Assembly (NCBI GenBank): GCA_003557765.1 | Contig: PWNO01000203.1 | Span: 1 to 9,642, forward strand | Reading direction: 5' to 3' | Length of the DNA: 9,642 bases | Source of the DNA: Bacteroidales bacterium | Lineage (GTDB): Bacteria; Bacteroidota; Bacteroidia; Bacteroidales; UBA7960 | Shown: positions 1 through 7,069 of the stretch, piece by piece | Layout: each line of letters opens with the position of its first letter | Numbering within the stretch: position 1 is the first letter of the stretch | Made by a program: the position numbers and the translations under genes | Notes under the pieces: model-generated | Told to the model about the DNA's origin: nothing | Seen by the model: only the letters and a program-made list of their open reading frames with translations | Database searches by the model: none

Positions 1-1519
1 CCACGTTGATTCCGCGGATCCTGACCGTTGGTTGCCCTGCGGTAACTTCTGCCATTTGTCCTTTCCCACAAATTCCGGGACCAAAATCGAGGTCATTTGC
101 AACGGCATCAATGTTTGAGATCACCCCCATGCAGGACCCGATAAGGGTTGCACCCTTCACGGGAGTGGTTTTGCGACCGTTTTCTATCAGGTAGGCCTCG
201 CGGCAGGTGAAGTTAAACACGCCGGTTACGGGGTTTACGCTGCCGCCGCTGAGGCTCTGCACGTATAAGCCTTTTGGAGTATCTCTTAATATGTCTTCCG
301 GACGATCCTTGCCCGGTTCGATAAAGGTGTTCGTCATCCGTGGGATCGGAATATGTCTGAAAGATTCCCGGCGCCCATTTCCTGTTCTCGGGAGATCCAG
401 TTGTCTGGCACTTAGAATGTCGGTCATGTATCCTTTCAAAACACCTTTATCTATCAAAACATTCCGCTGCGCCTGTGTCCCTTCATCATCAAAATCAATG
501 GTACCCCTGAAATTGGGAATTGTACCGTCATCAACCATCGTAAATACATCTGTGGCAACTTTCTGTCCCATTTTTCCGGTAAATGCACCAATGCCTTTTG
601 CAATGTTATCGGCTTCCAGTGGATGGCCAACCGCTTCATGTATCAGCACACCACCAAAACCGTTTTCCATCACCACATCCATTATGCCCGCGGGGGCATC
701 TTCTGCATCAAGCATCGCGATTGCCTCCCTTGCTGCACGTTGCGATACAGCTTCAGGCGTTTCCTTCTCGAAAAGTTCAAAACCACTGTGTGCACTGATC
801 CGTTCGCGCGACATATGCCTGTTGTTGCCATCATCGCTCATAGTCTGAACGATGAAAAACAATAACGGCAATTCATCACGCAGATAAACCCCTTCGCTGT
901 TTGCCAGAACCCTTGCACGTACCTGGTCATTGTATTCGATCAATGCCATCCGGATGCGCGGATCGTAATCGAGCGCTGCCTGGTTGGCGCGCTCCATGAT
1001 TTCAATCCGGCGGGAGTCGGCAATGACTTCCAAAGGCTGTTCGACCGTATTAAATGTTTTGCGCTGCGCCATCTCAATATTGACAGGCTGTATGTGTTTG
1101 CCATTTCGCGCTACATAGGATGCAATTGTGGCTGCGCGCATCAGGTTTTCTTCAGTGACTTCCTCTGTGTAGGCATATCCGGTCTTGTCTCCTGAAATGA
1201 CCCTTACGCCTGCACCCTGACTGATTCCGTAAAGTCCGCTTTTGAAGCTTGACTCTTCCATCATAATCTGACGGCTGTTGCGGTTTTCCAGGTATACATC
1301 GGCAAAATCTCCACCCTGTTCAAGGGCCTTTGCGATCACCCTGTCGAGGGTCGCCTTGTCCATTTCCAGTCCCGGACCGGTTCGCATTGATGGTCCGCTG
1401 CAGGCAAACATGTTAGTAAGCAGCGGAGGTGTGACGGCTATCGCGATGCCGCTTTTTAATCCATACTCCAGGAACTTTCTGCGTGGCAAAAAACGCCCAT
1501 TGGAACGATTGGTACTCAT
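1..1519 (-). CDS. tldD: TldD-family zinc metalloprotease with Tat lipoprotein-like signal (3' end cut by window edge)
   Basis: TldD is one half of the TldD/TldE (PmbA) heterodimeric metalloprotease, which digests unfolded peptides and in Escherichia coli takes part in microcin B17 maturation and CcdA turnover. The frame is open from the ATG at 1519 to the window edge (506 codons), and only the last few codons should be missing, since the visible end (GQPTVRIRGINV) matches the TldD C-terminus. The zinc motif HEAVGH is at residues 294-299 (bases 623-640). A cysteine in GPGICGKG (Cys484) fits the third metal ligand of the family. The chosen start gives an N-terminal extension with PRRKFLEYG (Arg13-Arg14), a hydrophobic stretch (about 24-39) and NMFAC ending at Cys40. 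This resembles a Tat signal with a lipobox. E. coli TldD is cytoplasmic and lacks this, so export here is inferred. A tldE partner would be expected beyond the left edge but cannot be seen. Confidence 0.95.
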   Translation of the reverse strand, partial: MSTNRSNGRFLPRRKFLEYGLKSGIAIAVTPPLLTNMFACSGPSMRTGPGLEMDKATLDRVIAKALEQGGDFADVYLENRNSRQIMMEESSFKSGLYGISQGAGVRVISGDKTGYAYTEEVTEENLMRAATIASYVARNGKHIQPVNIEMAQRKTFNTVEQPLEVIADSRRIEIMERANQAALDYDPRIRMALIEYNDQVRARVLANSEGVYLRDELPLLFFIVQTMSDDGNNRHMSRERISAHSGFELFEKETPEAVSQRAAREAIAMLDAEDAPAGIMDVVMENGFGGVLIHEAVGHPLEADNIAKGIGAFTGKMGQKVATDVFTMVDDGTIPNFRGTIDFDDEGTQAQRNVLIDKGVLKGYMTDILSARQLDLPRTGNGRRESFRHIPIPRMTNTFIEPGKDRPEDILRDTPKGLYVQSLSGGSVNPVTGVFNFTCREAYLIENGRKTTPVKGATLIGSCMGVISNIDAVANDLDFGPGICGKGQMAEVTAGQPTVRIRGINV

Positions 1520-1535
1520 ATTATTCAATTTATTT

Positions 1536-1557
1536 GTTTATATAAACATTTATATAA
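1536..1557. promoter_or_regulatory. AT-rich overlapping palindromes in the tldD leader
   Basis: Bases 1536-1547 are a perfect 12-bp palindrome (GTTTATATAAAC). It overlaps a second dyad with 9-bp arms, 1538-1546 and 1549-1557, separated by CA. Both lie 17 to 38 bp upstream of the tldD start codon, in the spacer between divergent genes. The position suits an operator or a leader hairpin, but the AT richness makes chance occurrence plausible. No convincing minus-strand -7/-33 pair was found with it; the nearest -7-like box is TACTTTTA, one base off consensus, further upstream at about 1585-1592. Confidence 0.3.
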
Positions 1558-1639
1558 TTTAGTGTCTGATAGCTAATTCAGGTCTAAAAGTAGGAATTTT
1601 TTTTTAAGTGCGAATGGTCACGGTTCTATTGTTAGAAAT

Positions 1640-1658
1640 TTTATCTTTGTGAGATAAA
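1640..1658 (+). promoter_or_regulatory. Candidate promoter -7 box inside a dyad, upstream of the response regulator
   Basis: TATCTTTG at 1642-1649 matches the Bacteroidota primary-sigma -7 consensus TAnnTTTG exactly and would start transcription some 35 bp before the ATG at 1691. No TTG-type -33 element is present at the usual distance. The box lies within an inverted repeat with perfect 7-bp arms (TTTATCT at 1640-1646, AGATAAA at 1652-1658) around a 5-nt centre. A protein bound to the dyad would block the -7 box, so repression or autoregulation is possible. This is inferred from position only. Confidence 0.4.
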
Positions 1659-1690
1659 GGTTTCGATTTTATTCTTAAAAGCTTGTGCTT

Positions 1691-3070
1691 ATGAGCAAAT
1701 TGGATGCAAAGTTACTGATCATTGATGATGATGAAGATGTGTTGTTGGCTGCGAAACTCTTTTTGAAACAGCACATTAAGTCGGTTCACACCGATCCCAA
1801 TCCCAGCAACTTGCCGATGTTGCTGAAAAACGAAAGCTATGACATGATCCTGCTGGACATGAATTTTTCGCGTGATGCAACAAGTGGAAAGGAGGGTTTT
1901 CACTGGCTCAACAAGATTCTGGAAATTGATCCTTCCATTGCGGTTGTTTTGATAACGGCTTATGGCGATATTGAACTTGCCGTTCAGGGGGTGAAGGAGG
2001 GTGCAACAAACTTCCTTCTTAAGCCCTGGGACAACAAGAAGTTGCTCGCCACCATCAGCACTACTCTTGAGGCCCAGCGCTCCAAAAAGGAGCTTCAGGA
2101 TTTACGCTCCAAGAACAAGTTTTTGATGGAGCAGGGTGATCAGCCATACAGCAACATCATTGGGGAGTCTGAAGCGATGATGACGGTGTTGAAAACGGTA
2201 CAAAAAGTGGCGGTTACGGACGCCAATGTCCTGATTCTGGGTGAAAACGGAACCGGGAAAGAGGTGATTGCACGGGCGCTGCACCGTGCCTCGCAACGCA
2301 ACGATCAGGTATTCATCAGTGTTGACCTTGGAGCCATCAGCGAAACCCTTTTTGAAAGTGAGCTGTTTGGTTATAAGAAGGGTGCTTTTACCGATGCCAA
2401 AGAGGATCGTCCCGGACGATTTGAAGCGGCAAACAAGGGCACCATCTTCCTGGATGAGATTGGAAACCTGAGCCTCCCACTGCAATCGAAACTGCTCAGC
2501 GTGATCCAGAACAGGGTGGTTAACCGGCTTGGCTCCGTAAAGGAGATCCCGGTTGATGTGCGGTTGATCTGCGCCACCAACATGCCGCTCTATAAAATGG
2601 TGGATGAAGGGAAATTCAGGCAGGATTTGCTCTACCGCATCAATACGGTGGAAATCAATCTTCCGCCATTGCGCGAAAGGGTTGAAGACATCCCTCTTTT
2701 GGTGAATCACTTTTTGGAGATCTATTGCAAAAAGTATAAGATGCCGAATAAACGGCTTCATACACACACCATGAAACGCCTTGAAAAGCATCATTGGCCA
2801 GGAAATATCAGGGAGTTGCAACATGCCGTTGAAAGGGCTGTGATCATGAGCGATTCCAACATCCTGCAACCCAACGATTTTTTCTTGTCACAACAACAGG
2901 AAAAAAGCAACAATAAGCTGCCTGAGTCAGCCACCAACCTTGAGGAAACGGAAAAGATGCTGGTCCGCAAGGTGATTGACAAGCACGGAGGTAACATCAG
3001 CAAGGCAGCCAAAGAACTGGGTATCACAAGGGCATCACTTTACCGTCGAATCGAAAAATATGAACTTTAG
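1691..3070 (+). CDS. NtrC-family sigma-54-dependent response regulator
   Basis: This is a 459-residue cytoplasmic transcription activator in the usual three-domain order and at the usual length. The receiver domain (about 8-125) has the acidic pocket Asp12-Asp14, the phospho-acceptor Asp56 (LLDMNF), Thr89 and Lys111 (LLKPWD). The AAA+ domain (about 155-385) has Walker A GENGTGKE (184-191), Walker B IFLDEIGN (252-259), the sensor-I-like ICATNMP, and FRQDLLYRIN with PPLRER for the arginine-finger region. The C-terminus carries a Fis-type helix-turn-helix (NISKAAKELGITRASLYRR). The sigma-54-contacting loop reads GAFTDA (231-236) instead of GAFTGA. A GTG two codons upstream (1685) could also start the frame, but the ATG is preferred. 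No Shine-Dalgarno is visible, as is common in Bacteroidota. The stop codon lies inside the following kinase gene, so the two are co-transcribed and probably translationally coupled. Likely target: the downstream TolC-family gene and perhaps distant genes. Confidence 0.96.
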   Translation: MSKLDAKLLIIDDDEDVLLAAKLFLKQHIKSVHTDPNPSNLPMLLKNESYDMILLDMNFSRDATSGKEGFHWLNKILEIDPSIAVVLITAYGDIELAVQGVKEGATNFLLKPWDNKKLLATISTTLEAQRSKKELQDLRSKNKFLMEQGDQPYSNIIGESEAMMTVLKTVQKVAVTDANVLILGENGTGKEVIARALHRASQRNDQVFISVDLGAISETLFESELFGYKKGAFTDAKEDRPGRFEAANKGTIFLDEIGNLSLPLQSKLLSVIQNRVVNRLGSVKEIPVDVRLICATNMPLYKMVDEGKFRQDLLYRINTVEINLPPLRERVEDIPLLVNHFLEIYCKKYKMPNKRLHTHTMKRLEKHHWPGNIRELQHAVERAVIMSDSNILQPNDFFLSQQQEKSNNKLPESATNLEETEKMLVRKVIDKHGGNISKAAKELGITRASLYRRIEKYEL

Positions 3071-4412
3071 AAATTTTCGTTTAAATGTGATCATCAGGAT
3101 CATCATGATCCTGGTGTCGGTGGTCGTTCTGCTTACAATCATCAGGAACTCCTCCTTAATAATCAGCTCGGCAACCCTTATCATCCTCATCTTGTGGCAG
3201 ATTATAGCCCTTGTGAGGTATGTTGAACGCACGAACCGGAAACTATCGGTTTTTTTTGATGCAGTCAGGCACAGCGACTTTTCCTCCTCTTTTTCCGATC
3301 AGGGTTTAGGAAAAAGTTTTGATGAGTTGAACCAGGCTTTTAACGAAGTGATTCAAGCCTTTCAGAAAACACGCGCTGCCAAGGAGGAGCACTTCAACTA
3401 CCTGCAAACCGTTGTGCAACACGTAACCACCGGCATCATTGTGTTTACCAAGAATGGCCGGGTCAGCATGGTCAACAATGCCTTCAAGCGGATGTTCCGC
3501 AACAGTAACCTGAGGTTCATCAGCGACATGGAAAAGATAGACGAGAACCTTTCAGAGCTTTTGATGAACATCAAGGCGGGAGAAAGTGAGCTGGTTAAGG
3601 TATTTTACGACAATGAGCTGCTACAGTTGTCGGTCAGGGCAACTGAATTCCGGATGCAGGGGGAGGATTTTGTACTGGTATCTTTGCAAAACATACACAC
3701 GGAGCTGGAGGCCAAGGAGATGGATTCCTGGCAAAAATTGATTCGTGTCCTTACGCACGAGATCATGAACTCCATAACACCCATCGTTTCCCTATCGTCG
3801 ACAGTTAAAACCCTGTTGATCGATGAAGAAAGCGTAAGGCTGAAAAGCGAAATAGATGCTGATGATGTAGAGAGTGCGCAAAGTGCCTTGAATACTATTG
3901 AACGGCGCAGCCAAAGTCTTTTGAATTTTGTTCAGGTGTATCGAAACCTTACACGCATCCCCAAGCCCAACTTTCGCCACTTTCCCATCAAAGACTTGTG
4001 TGATAACGCTGAACAACTGCTGCTTCCAAAAATCAAAGAGCAAAACATTCAGTTTAAATGCCGGATCGTGCCGCCCGGGTTAACGCTTACGGCTGACCCT
4101 GATCTGATCGAACAGGTCATCATCAACCTGCTGATCAATAGCATGCATGCAGTAAAGGACACAGAAAACCCTAAAATCCAGGTGCTTGCCACGGCAGAGG
4201 GGATCAACCATGTGAATATCGCTGTGAGCGACAATGGCTATGGTATCAAGCCCGACAACCTGGAGCAGATCTTTGTGCCGTTTTTTACTTCAAAGAAAGA
4301 GGGATCCGGCATAGGCCTCAGCCTCTCGCGTGAGATCATGCGGCTGCACAAAGGCAATATCACGGTAAAATCAAGGCCAAACGTCGAAACACGCTTCACG
4401 CTGCACTTTTAA
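3060..4412 (+). CDS. NtrY-like membrane sensor histidine kinase
   Basis: This is the 450-residue cognate kinase of the preceding regulator, whose 3' end it overlaps by 11 nt. The frame stays open upstream to about 2976, but the ATG at 3060 is chosen because it puts a short basic segment directly before the first membrane helix and follows the usual overlap arrangement. Two hydrophobic helices (about 9-28 and 33-52) are separated by only a few residues, leaving almost no periplasmic loop. Next come a linker, a PAS-like region (about 115-215; TGIIVFTKNGRVSMVNNAF), the phospho-acceptor His233 in LTHEIMNSITPI (HExxN, the pattern linked to phosphatase activity), and the ATPase domain with an N box (Asn360 in INLLINSMHAV), G1 DNGYGI (Asp391) and GSGIGLSL. 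All catalytic motifs are intact. The short loop suggests it senses a membrane or cytoplasmic signal; the signal itself is unknown. Confidence 0.95.
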   Translation: MNFRNFRLNVIIRIIMILVSVVVLLTIIRNSSLIISSATLIILILWQIIALVRYVERTNRKLSVFFDAVRHSDFSSSFSDQGLGKSFDELNQAFNEVIQAFQKTRAAKEEHFNYLQTVVQHVTTGIIVFTKNGRVSMVNNAFKRMFRNSNLRFISDMEKIDENLSELLMNIKAGESELVKVFYDNELLQLSVRATEFRMQGEDFVLVSLQNIHTELEAKEMDSWQKLIRVLTHEIMNSITPIVSLSSTVKTLLIDEESVRLKSEIDADDVESAQSALNTIERRSQSLLNFVQVYRNLTRIPKPNFRHFPIKDLCDNAEQLLLPKIKEQNIQFKCRIVPPGLTLTADPDLIEQVIINLLINSMHAVKDTENPKIQVLATAEGINHVNIAVSDNGYGIKPDNLEQIFVPFFTSKKEGSGIGLSLSREIMRLHKGNITVKSRPNVETRFTLHF

Positions 4413-4414
4413 GA

Positions 4415-4509
4415 GGTGTTCGCTATCGTACGGCATCTGTCAATTAATGAACACCAAAAGGATCAATCAACACACGTCTTCCTGGCACAGTATTCTATAT
4501 TATAGGATA
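4415..4509 (+). promoter_or_regulatory. Candidate control region of the TolC gene: partial sigma-54 promoter and dyads
   Basis: The 157-bp gap between the kinase and the TolC gene holds three signals. A widely spaced inverted repeat (GGTGTTC at 4415-4421, GAACACC at 4449-4455) sits where an activator-binding site could be. TGGCACA at 4483-4489 is a perfect sigma-54 -24 element, but the -12 element at the right spacing reads TCTAT (4494-4498) rather than TTGCA. A near-perfect dyad (TATTCTATA at 4491-4499, TATAGGATA at 4501-4509, one mismatch) covers that -12 region. No TAnnTTTG box was found here. An upstream NtrC-type regulator makes sigma-54 control attractive, but the -12 mismatch is serious. 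Confidence 0.35.
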
Positions 4510-4569
4510 TTATAAACGATGGCATGTTTTTAGGTGTAATAGAAACAAACACTAAACTTCTATTGTACC

Positions 4570-6003
4570 ATGAAAAATCAAATCATTGCCCTTTTTCTGT
4601 TTGTCTTTTCGTTATCAGCAGCGTGGTCACAAAACACTCCAAATGGTGAGGTTTGGAGCCTGGAACGTTGCATTGATCATGCACTGGAAAACAACCTTGA
4701 TGTGCGTATTCAGCGCCTGCATCAGGCAAGGGCCGATCATGACCTGACACAGAGCTATGTCAATCTGCTGCCCGCCATCAATGCGGGGACCAATTTTGGG
4801 TTTAATTATGGACGTAGCATCGACCAGGTAACCAATGAGATTTATACCGAACGTATTGGCTCGCAAAGTCTGTCTGCAACAGGGAATCTGACATTGTTTG
4901 CAGGGTTTCGTACCATAAACAATATCAGATATAACCTGGCCCGGCAAACAGCCTTCAGGTACAACACCGAAAGCATGGAAAATGACCTGATCCTGACCAT
5001 AGCAAATGCCTATTTACAGATTCTATACCTGGAAGATATGCTGGAGGTAGCGGCGGAGCAGCTTAAGCTGAGTCGTGAGCAAACAGAAAGAACCCGTATT
5101 CTGCTTCAGGGAGGGACCGTTTCGCGCCGCGACCTGCTGGAAATGGAAGCAGTAGAGGCCGAAGAGCTGGTGCGTCACACCAACATCCAGAACAATCTGA
5201 ACCTGGCCTACCTTGAACTGATCAAATTGCTGGAACTGGATCCTGTTGATCCTTTTTCGGTTCAGAGACCCAATATGGACGTGTCGGAGTTTGTGTTTCT
5301 CTATAACCCGACAGAGGTTTTTGAAAAAGCACTTCTCATCGAGCCTTCGCTGCTGGCAGCAAAATACAGAATATCAATGGCTGAAAAGGGACTTGCTATT
5401 GTAAATGGAGAGCGGATACCTACAATCAGCCTGAGTACCAGTCTGGGGTCAAGGTATTCAGCAGCTTACAAACTCCCGGTAAACAATAATGAAAACAGCA
5501 AAACAGTAGTTTCACGACAGGGTGGCTCTTTTGCCAATGCCAAATCTCCAAATGGAGATGCTCCCCTAATGGAAACTGTTCCTTACAGGGATCAGCTTAC
5601 GGAAAATTATGCGCGGTCTGCTTTTATTACCTTAAGCATTCCAATCTTTAACCAGTTTCAGACACGTGCCAGGATTCAGCATGCCCGCATTGATCTTGAT
5701 CAGGCACGTATGAATTACGAACAAACGAGAAACAACCTGAGCCGGATCATCCATCAGGCTCACGCCGACGCCCTGGCTGCCTATGAGGCATACAACAGCA
5801 ATACCAAGGCACTTGAAGCATCAAGGGAATCATATAATTATGCTGAACAAGGCTATTCGCTTGGGCGGGTGAGTACCATTGAACTCAATGAAGCAAAGGC
5901 ACGGCTCAACCGGGCCGAAATCAACCTGATTCAGGCGATGTATGAGTTGGTTTTCAAAGTCAAAATCCTTGAATTCTACCAGGGAGAAGGATTTGTTTTG
6001 TAA
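4570..6003 (+). CDS. TolC-family outer-membrane efflux protein
   Basis: This protein forms the trimeric outer-membrane and periplasmic channel of a tripartite export system. It has 477 residues, a normal length. A Sec signal peptide covers about 1-20 (MKNQ, then a hydrophobic core ending SAAWSQ), so the mature protein is periplasmic and outer-membrane. Two outer-membrane-efflux repeats follow: the first starts at WSLERCIDHALENN, the second at about residue 245 (NPTEVFEKALLIEPSL). Both have long heptad-like helices (VAAEQLKLSREQTERTR; HARIDLDQARMNYEQTRNN) and conserved turns (FAGFRT, IPIFNQFQTR, GRVSTIELNEAKARL). The start codon gives a clean signal peptide; no Shine-Dalgarno is visible. It lies 157 bp downstream of the kinase on the same strand. 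In Bacteroidota, NtrC/NtrY-type pairs often sit beside HlyD-ABC-TolC export genes, but no adaptor or pump is present here. The substrate is unknown. Confidence 0.95.
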   Translation: MKNQIIALFLFVFSLSAAWSQNTPNGEVWSLERCIDHALENNLDVRIQRLHQARADHDLTQSYVNLLPAINAGTNFGFNYGRSIDQVTNEIYTERIGSQSLSATGNLTLFAGFRTINNIRYNLARQTAFRYNTESMENDLILTIANAYLQILYLEDMLEVAAEQLKLSREQTERTRILLQGGTVSRRDLLEMEAVEAEELVRHTNIQNNLNLAYLELIKLLELDPVDPFSVQRPNMDVSEFVFLYNPTEVFEKALLIEPSLLAAKYRISMAEKGLAIVNGERIPTISLSTSLGSRYSAAYKLPVNNNENSKTVVSRQGGSFANAKSPNGDAPLMETVPYRDQLTENYARSAFITLSIPIFNQFQTRARIQHARIDLDQARMNYEQTRNNLSRIIHQAHADALAAYEAYNSNTKALEASRESYNYAEQGYSLGRVSTIELNEAKARLNRAEINLIQAMYELVFKVKILEFYQGEGFVL

Positions 6004-6089
6004 GATCAAGGTTTGGATTTAGGTTTTGAAGGTGCTGGAAAGAAGCTAAAAGGTTACTGGACAGAATACAGCATACAAAATTAATTGTG

Positions 6090-6097
6090 TAAATTTG
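6090..6097 (+). promoter_or_regulatory. Candidate -7 promoter box for the CPBP protease gene
   Basis: TAAATTTG matches the Bacteroidota -7 consensus TAnnTTTG exactly and lies 55 bp before the ATG at 6152, within the 148-bp gap after the TolC gene. No -33 TTG element sits at the expected distance, so this is a weak call. I found no terminator hairpin between the TolC stop codon and this box, so read-through from the TolC gene is also possible. Confidence 0.3.
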
Positions 6098-6151
6098 CGA
6101 AAAATGGCTTAAGCTGAGAATCAACACAAAGGCAAAAAAAACAGGAATAAC

Positions 6152-7069
6152 ATGAAAGACGAAGGCATCCTGGGAGGGTTGCACCCATTTCTGAAATTGT
6201 TATTGTTATCAGCCCTCATGCTTGCTTCGGTGCTGATGGTTTTGTTTGCCGCTATAATCCTGATGCTCCCGTTTACAGGGATAGAAATCCTAAACAGGCT
6301 TGGTGATTTCACAGATGAAAGCCTGAACCTCCAGCGCTACATGCAAGTCATGAGCCATATCGGGCTCTTTATCATACCGGCTGTCGTCTTTGCCCTGCTG
6401 GTTAATCGTAACTTTCTGAAATACTATGATGGGGAAAGAACTCCAATTTGCAGGGCAATCATTTTTTCTGCACTGGTTATGGTCGTCGCCATCCCCTTGG
6501 TGTATTATTTGATGCAACTCAACCAGCAAATGTCCCTGCCCGATTCGATGAGTCGTATTGAAAACTGGATGCGGCAAGCCGAAGATGCTGCAGAGCTCCT
6601 TACCGAGAAGTTCCTCAACGTTAGCAACATTCCAGCGCTGTTGTTTAATCTGTTCATGATAGCAGTAATCCCGGCAATTGGGGAAGAGTTCATTTTTCGT
6701 GGTGCTGTACAACGGGTCTTTTTTCAGTGGACGAAAAACATACACGTTGCAGTGATCATCGCGGCCTTCTTCTTTAGTGCAATGCATCTGCAGTTTTACG
6801 GATTTCTTCCCCGATTCGTACTGGGAATTCTGCTCGGCTATATGTTTGTTTATACCGGAAACATATGGATACCGGTGTTTGCCCACTTTTTTAACAATAC
6901 CATGGCGGTGATCCTCTATTATATTGCCTATAACAGCGAAAGCATTGATCCTGATGCTATCGGGTCATCAGGCTTTAGCCTCTCCATCGTATTGCTGAGC
7001 ATGGCATTGGTGATATTCTTAATGATTCACATAAAAAATCTGCATAACCGAAATACTACAAATCCTTAA
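6152..7069 (+). CDS. CPBP (CAAX protease / Abi) family intramembrane metalloprotease
   Basis: This is a 305-residue polytopic membrane protein of the CPBP family, related to eukaryotic Rce1 and to bacteriocin-immunity Abi proteins. The family's three catalytic motifs are intact in order: EEFIFR (Glu178-Glu179 to Arg183), FSAMH (Phe208 to His212) and HFFNN (His245 to Asn249). Hydrophobic helices are seen at about 13-40, 69-87, 101-124 and 160-177, with several more through the catalytic region and a final one near 275-295. A Shine-Dalgarno-like AGGA at 6143-6146 supports the ATG at 6152, unusual among its neighbours. Its last 14 nt overlap the end of the convergent YihY/BrkB gene. Substrate and role are unknown; possibilities include processing of membrane or secreted peptides. 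Its link to the TolC gene is adjacency and shared strand only. Confidence 0.93.
   Translation: MKDEGILGGLHPFLKLLLLSALMLASVLMVLFAAIILMLPFTGIEILNRLGDFTDESLNLQRYMQVMSHIGLFIIPAVVFALLVNRNFLKYYDGERTPICRAIIFSALVMVVAIPLVYYLMQLNQQMSLPDSMSRIENWMRQAEDAAELLTEKFLNVSNIPALLFNLFMIAVIPAIGEEFIFRGAVQRVFFQWTKNIHVAVIIAAFFFSAMHLQFYGFLPRFVLGILLGYMFVYTGNIWIPVFAHFFNNTMAVILYYIAYNSESIDPDAIGSSGFSLSIVLLSMALVIFLMIHIKNLHNRNTTNP

Noticed and set aside
207..848. A 213-residue open frame on the plus strand
   Set aside because: It is the complement of the tldD catalytic region, where the minus-strand frame encodes HEAVGH.
2102..2869. A 255-residue open frame on the minus strand
   Set aside because: It is antisense to the AAA+ domain of the response regulator, whose motifs are intact, and its protein has no recognisable features.
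2976..3059. An earlier start for the histidine kinase
   Set aside because: The frame is open but lies wholly over the conserved Fis-type helix-turn-helix of the regulator, and the extra residues resemble no signal or sensor domain. The ATG at 3060 fits better.
4447..4515. A 22-codon open frame between the kinase and TolC genes
   Set aside because: It has no ribosome-binding site, overlaps the candidate promoter and dyad, and nothing in the peptide suggests a leader or toxin.
6058..6073. A second sigma-54-like promoter before the CPBP gene
   Set aside because: The GG and GC dinucleotides are correctly spaced, but the rest of both elements departs from consensus, as expected by chance.
6290..6886. 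A 198-residue open frame on the minus strand
   Set aside because: It is antisense to the CPBP protease gene, whose catalytic motifs are all intact; its translation is rich in His, Cys and Gln with no family pattern.
1..7069. A peptide-maturation and export cluster (TldD, TolC, CPBP protease)
   Set aside because: These families occur in microcin or bacteriocin systems, but there is no precursor peptide, modifying enzyme, adaptor or transporter, and TldD is divergently transcribed. All three are common outside such clusters.
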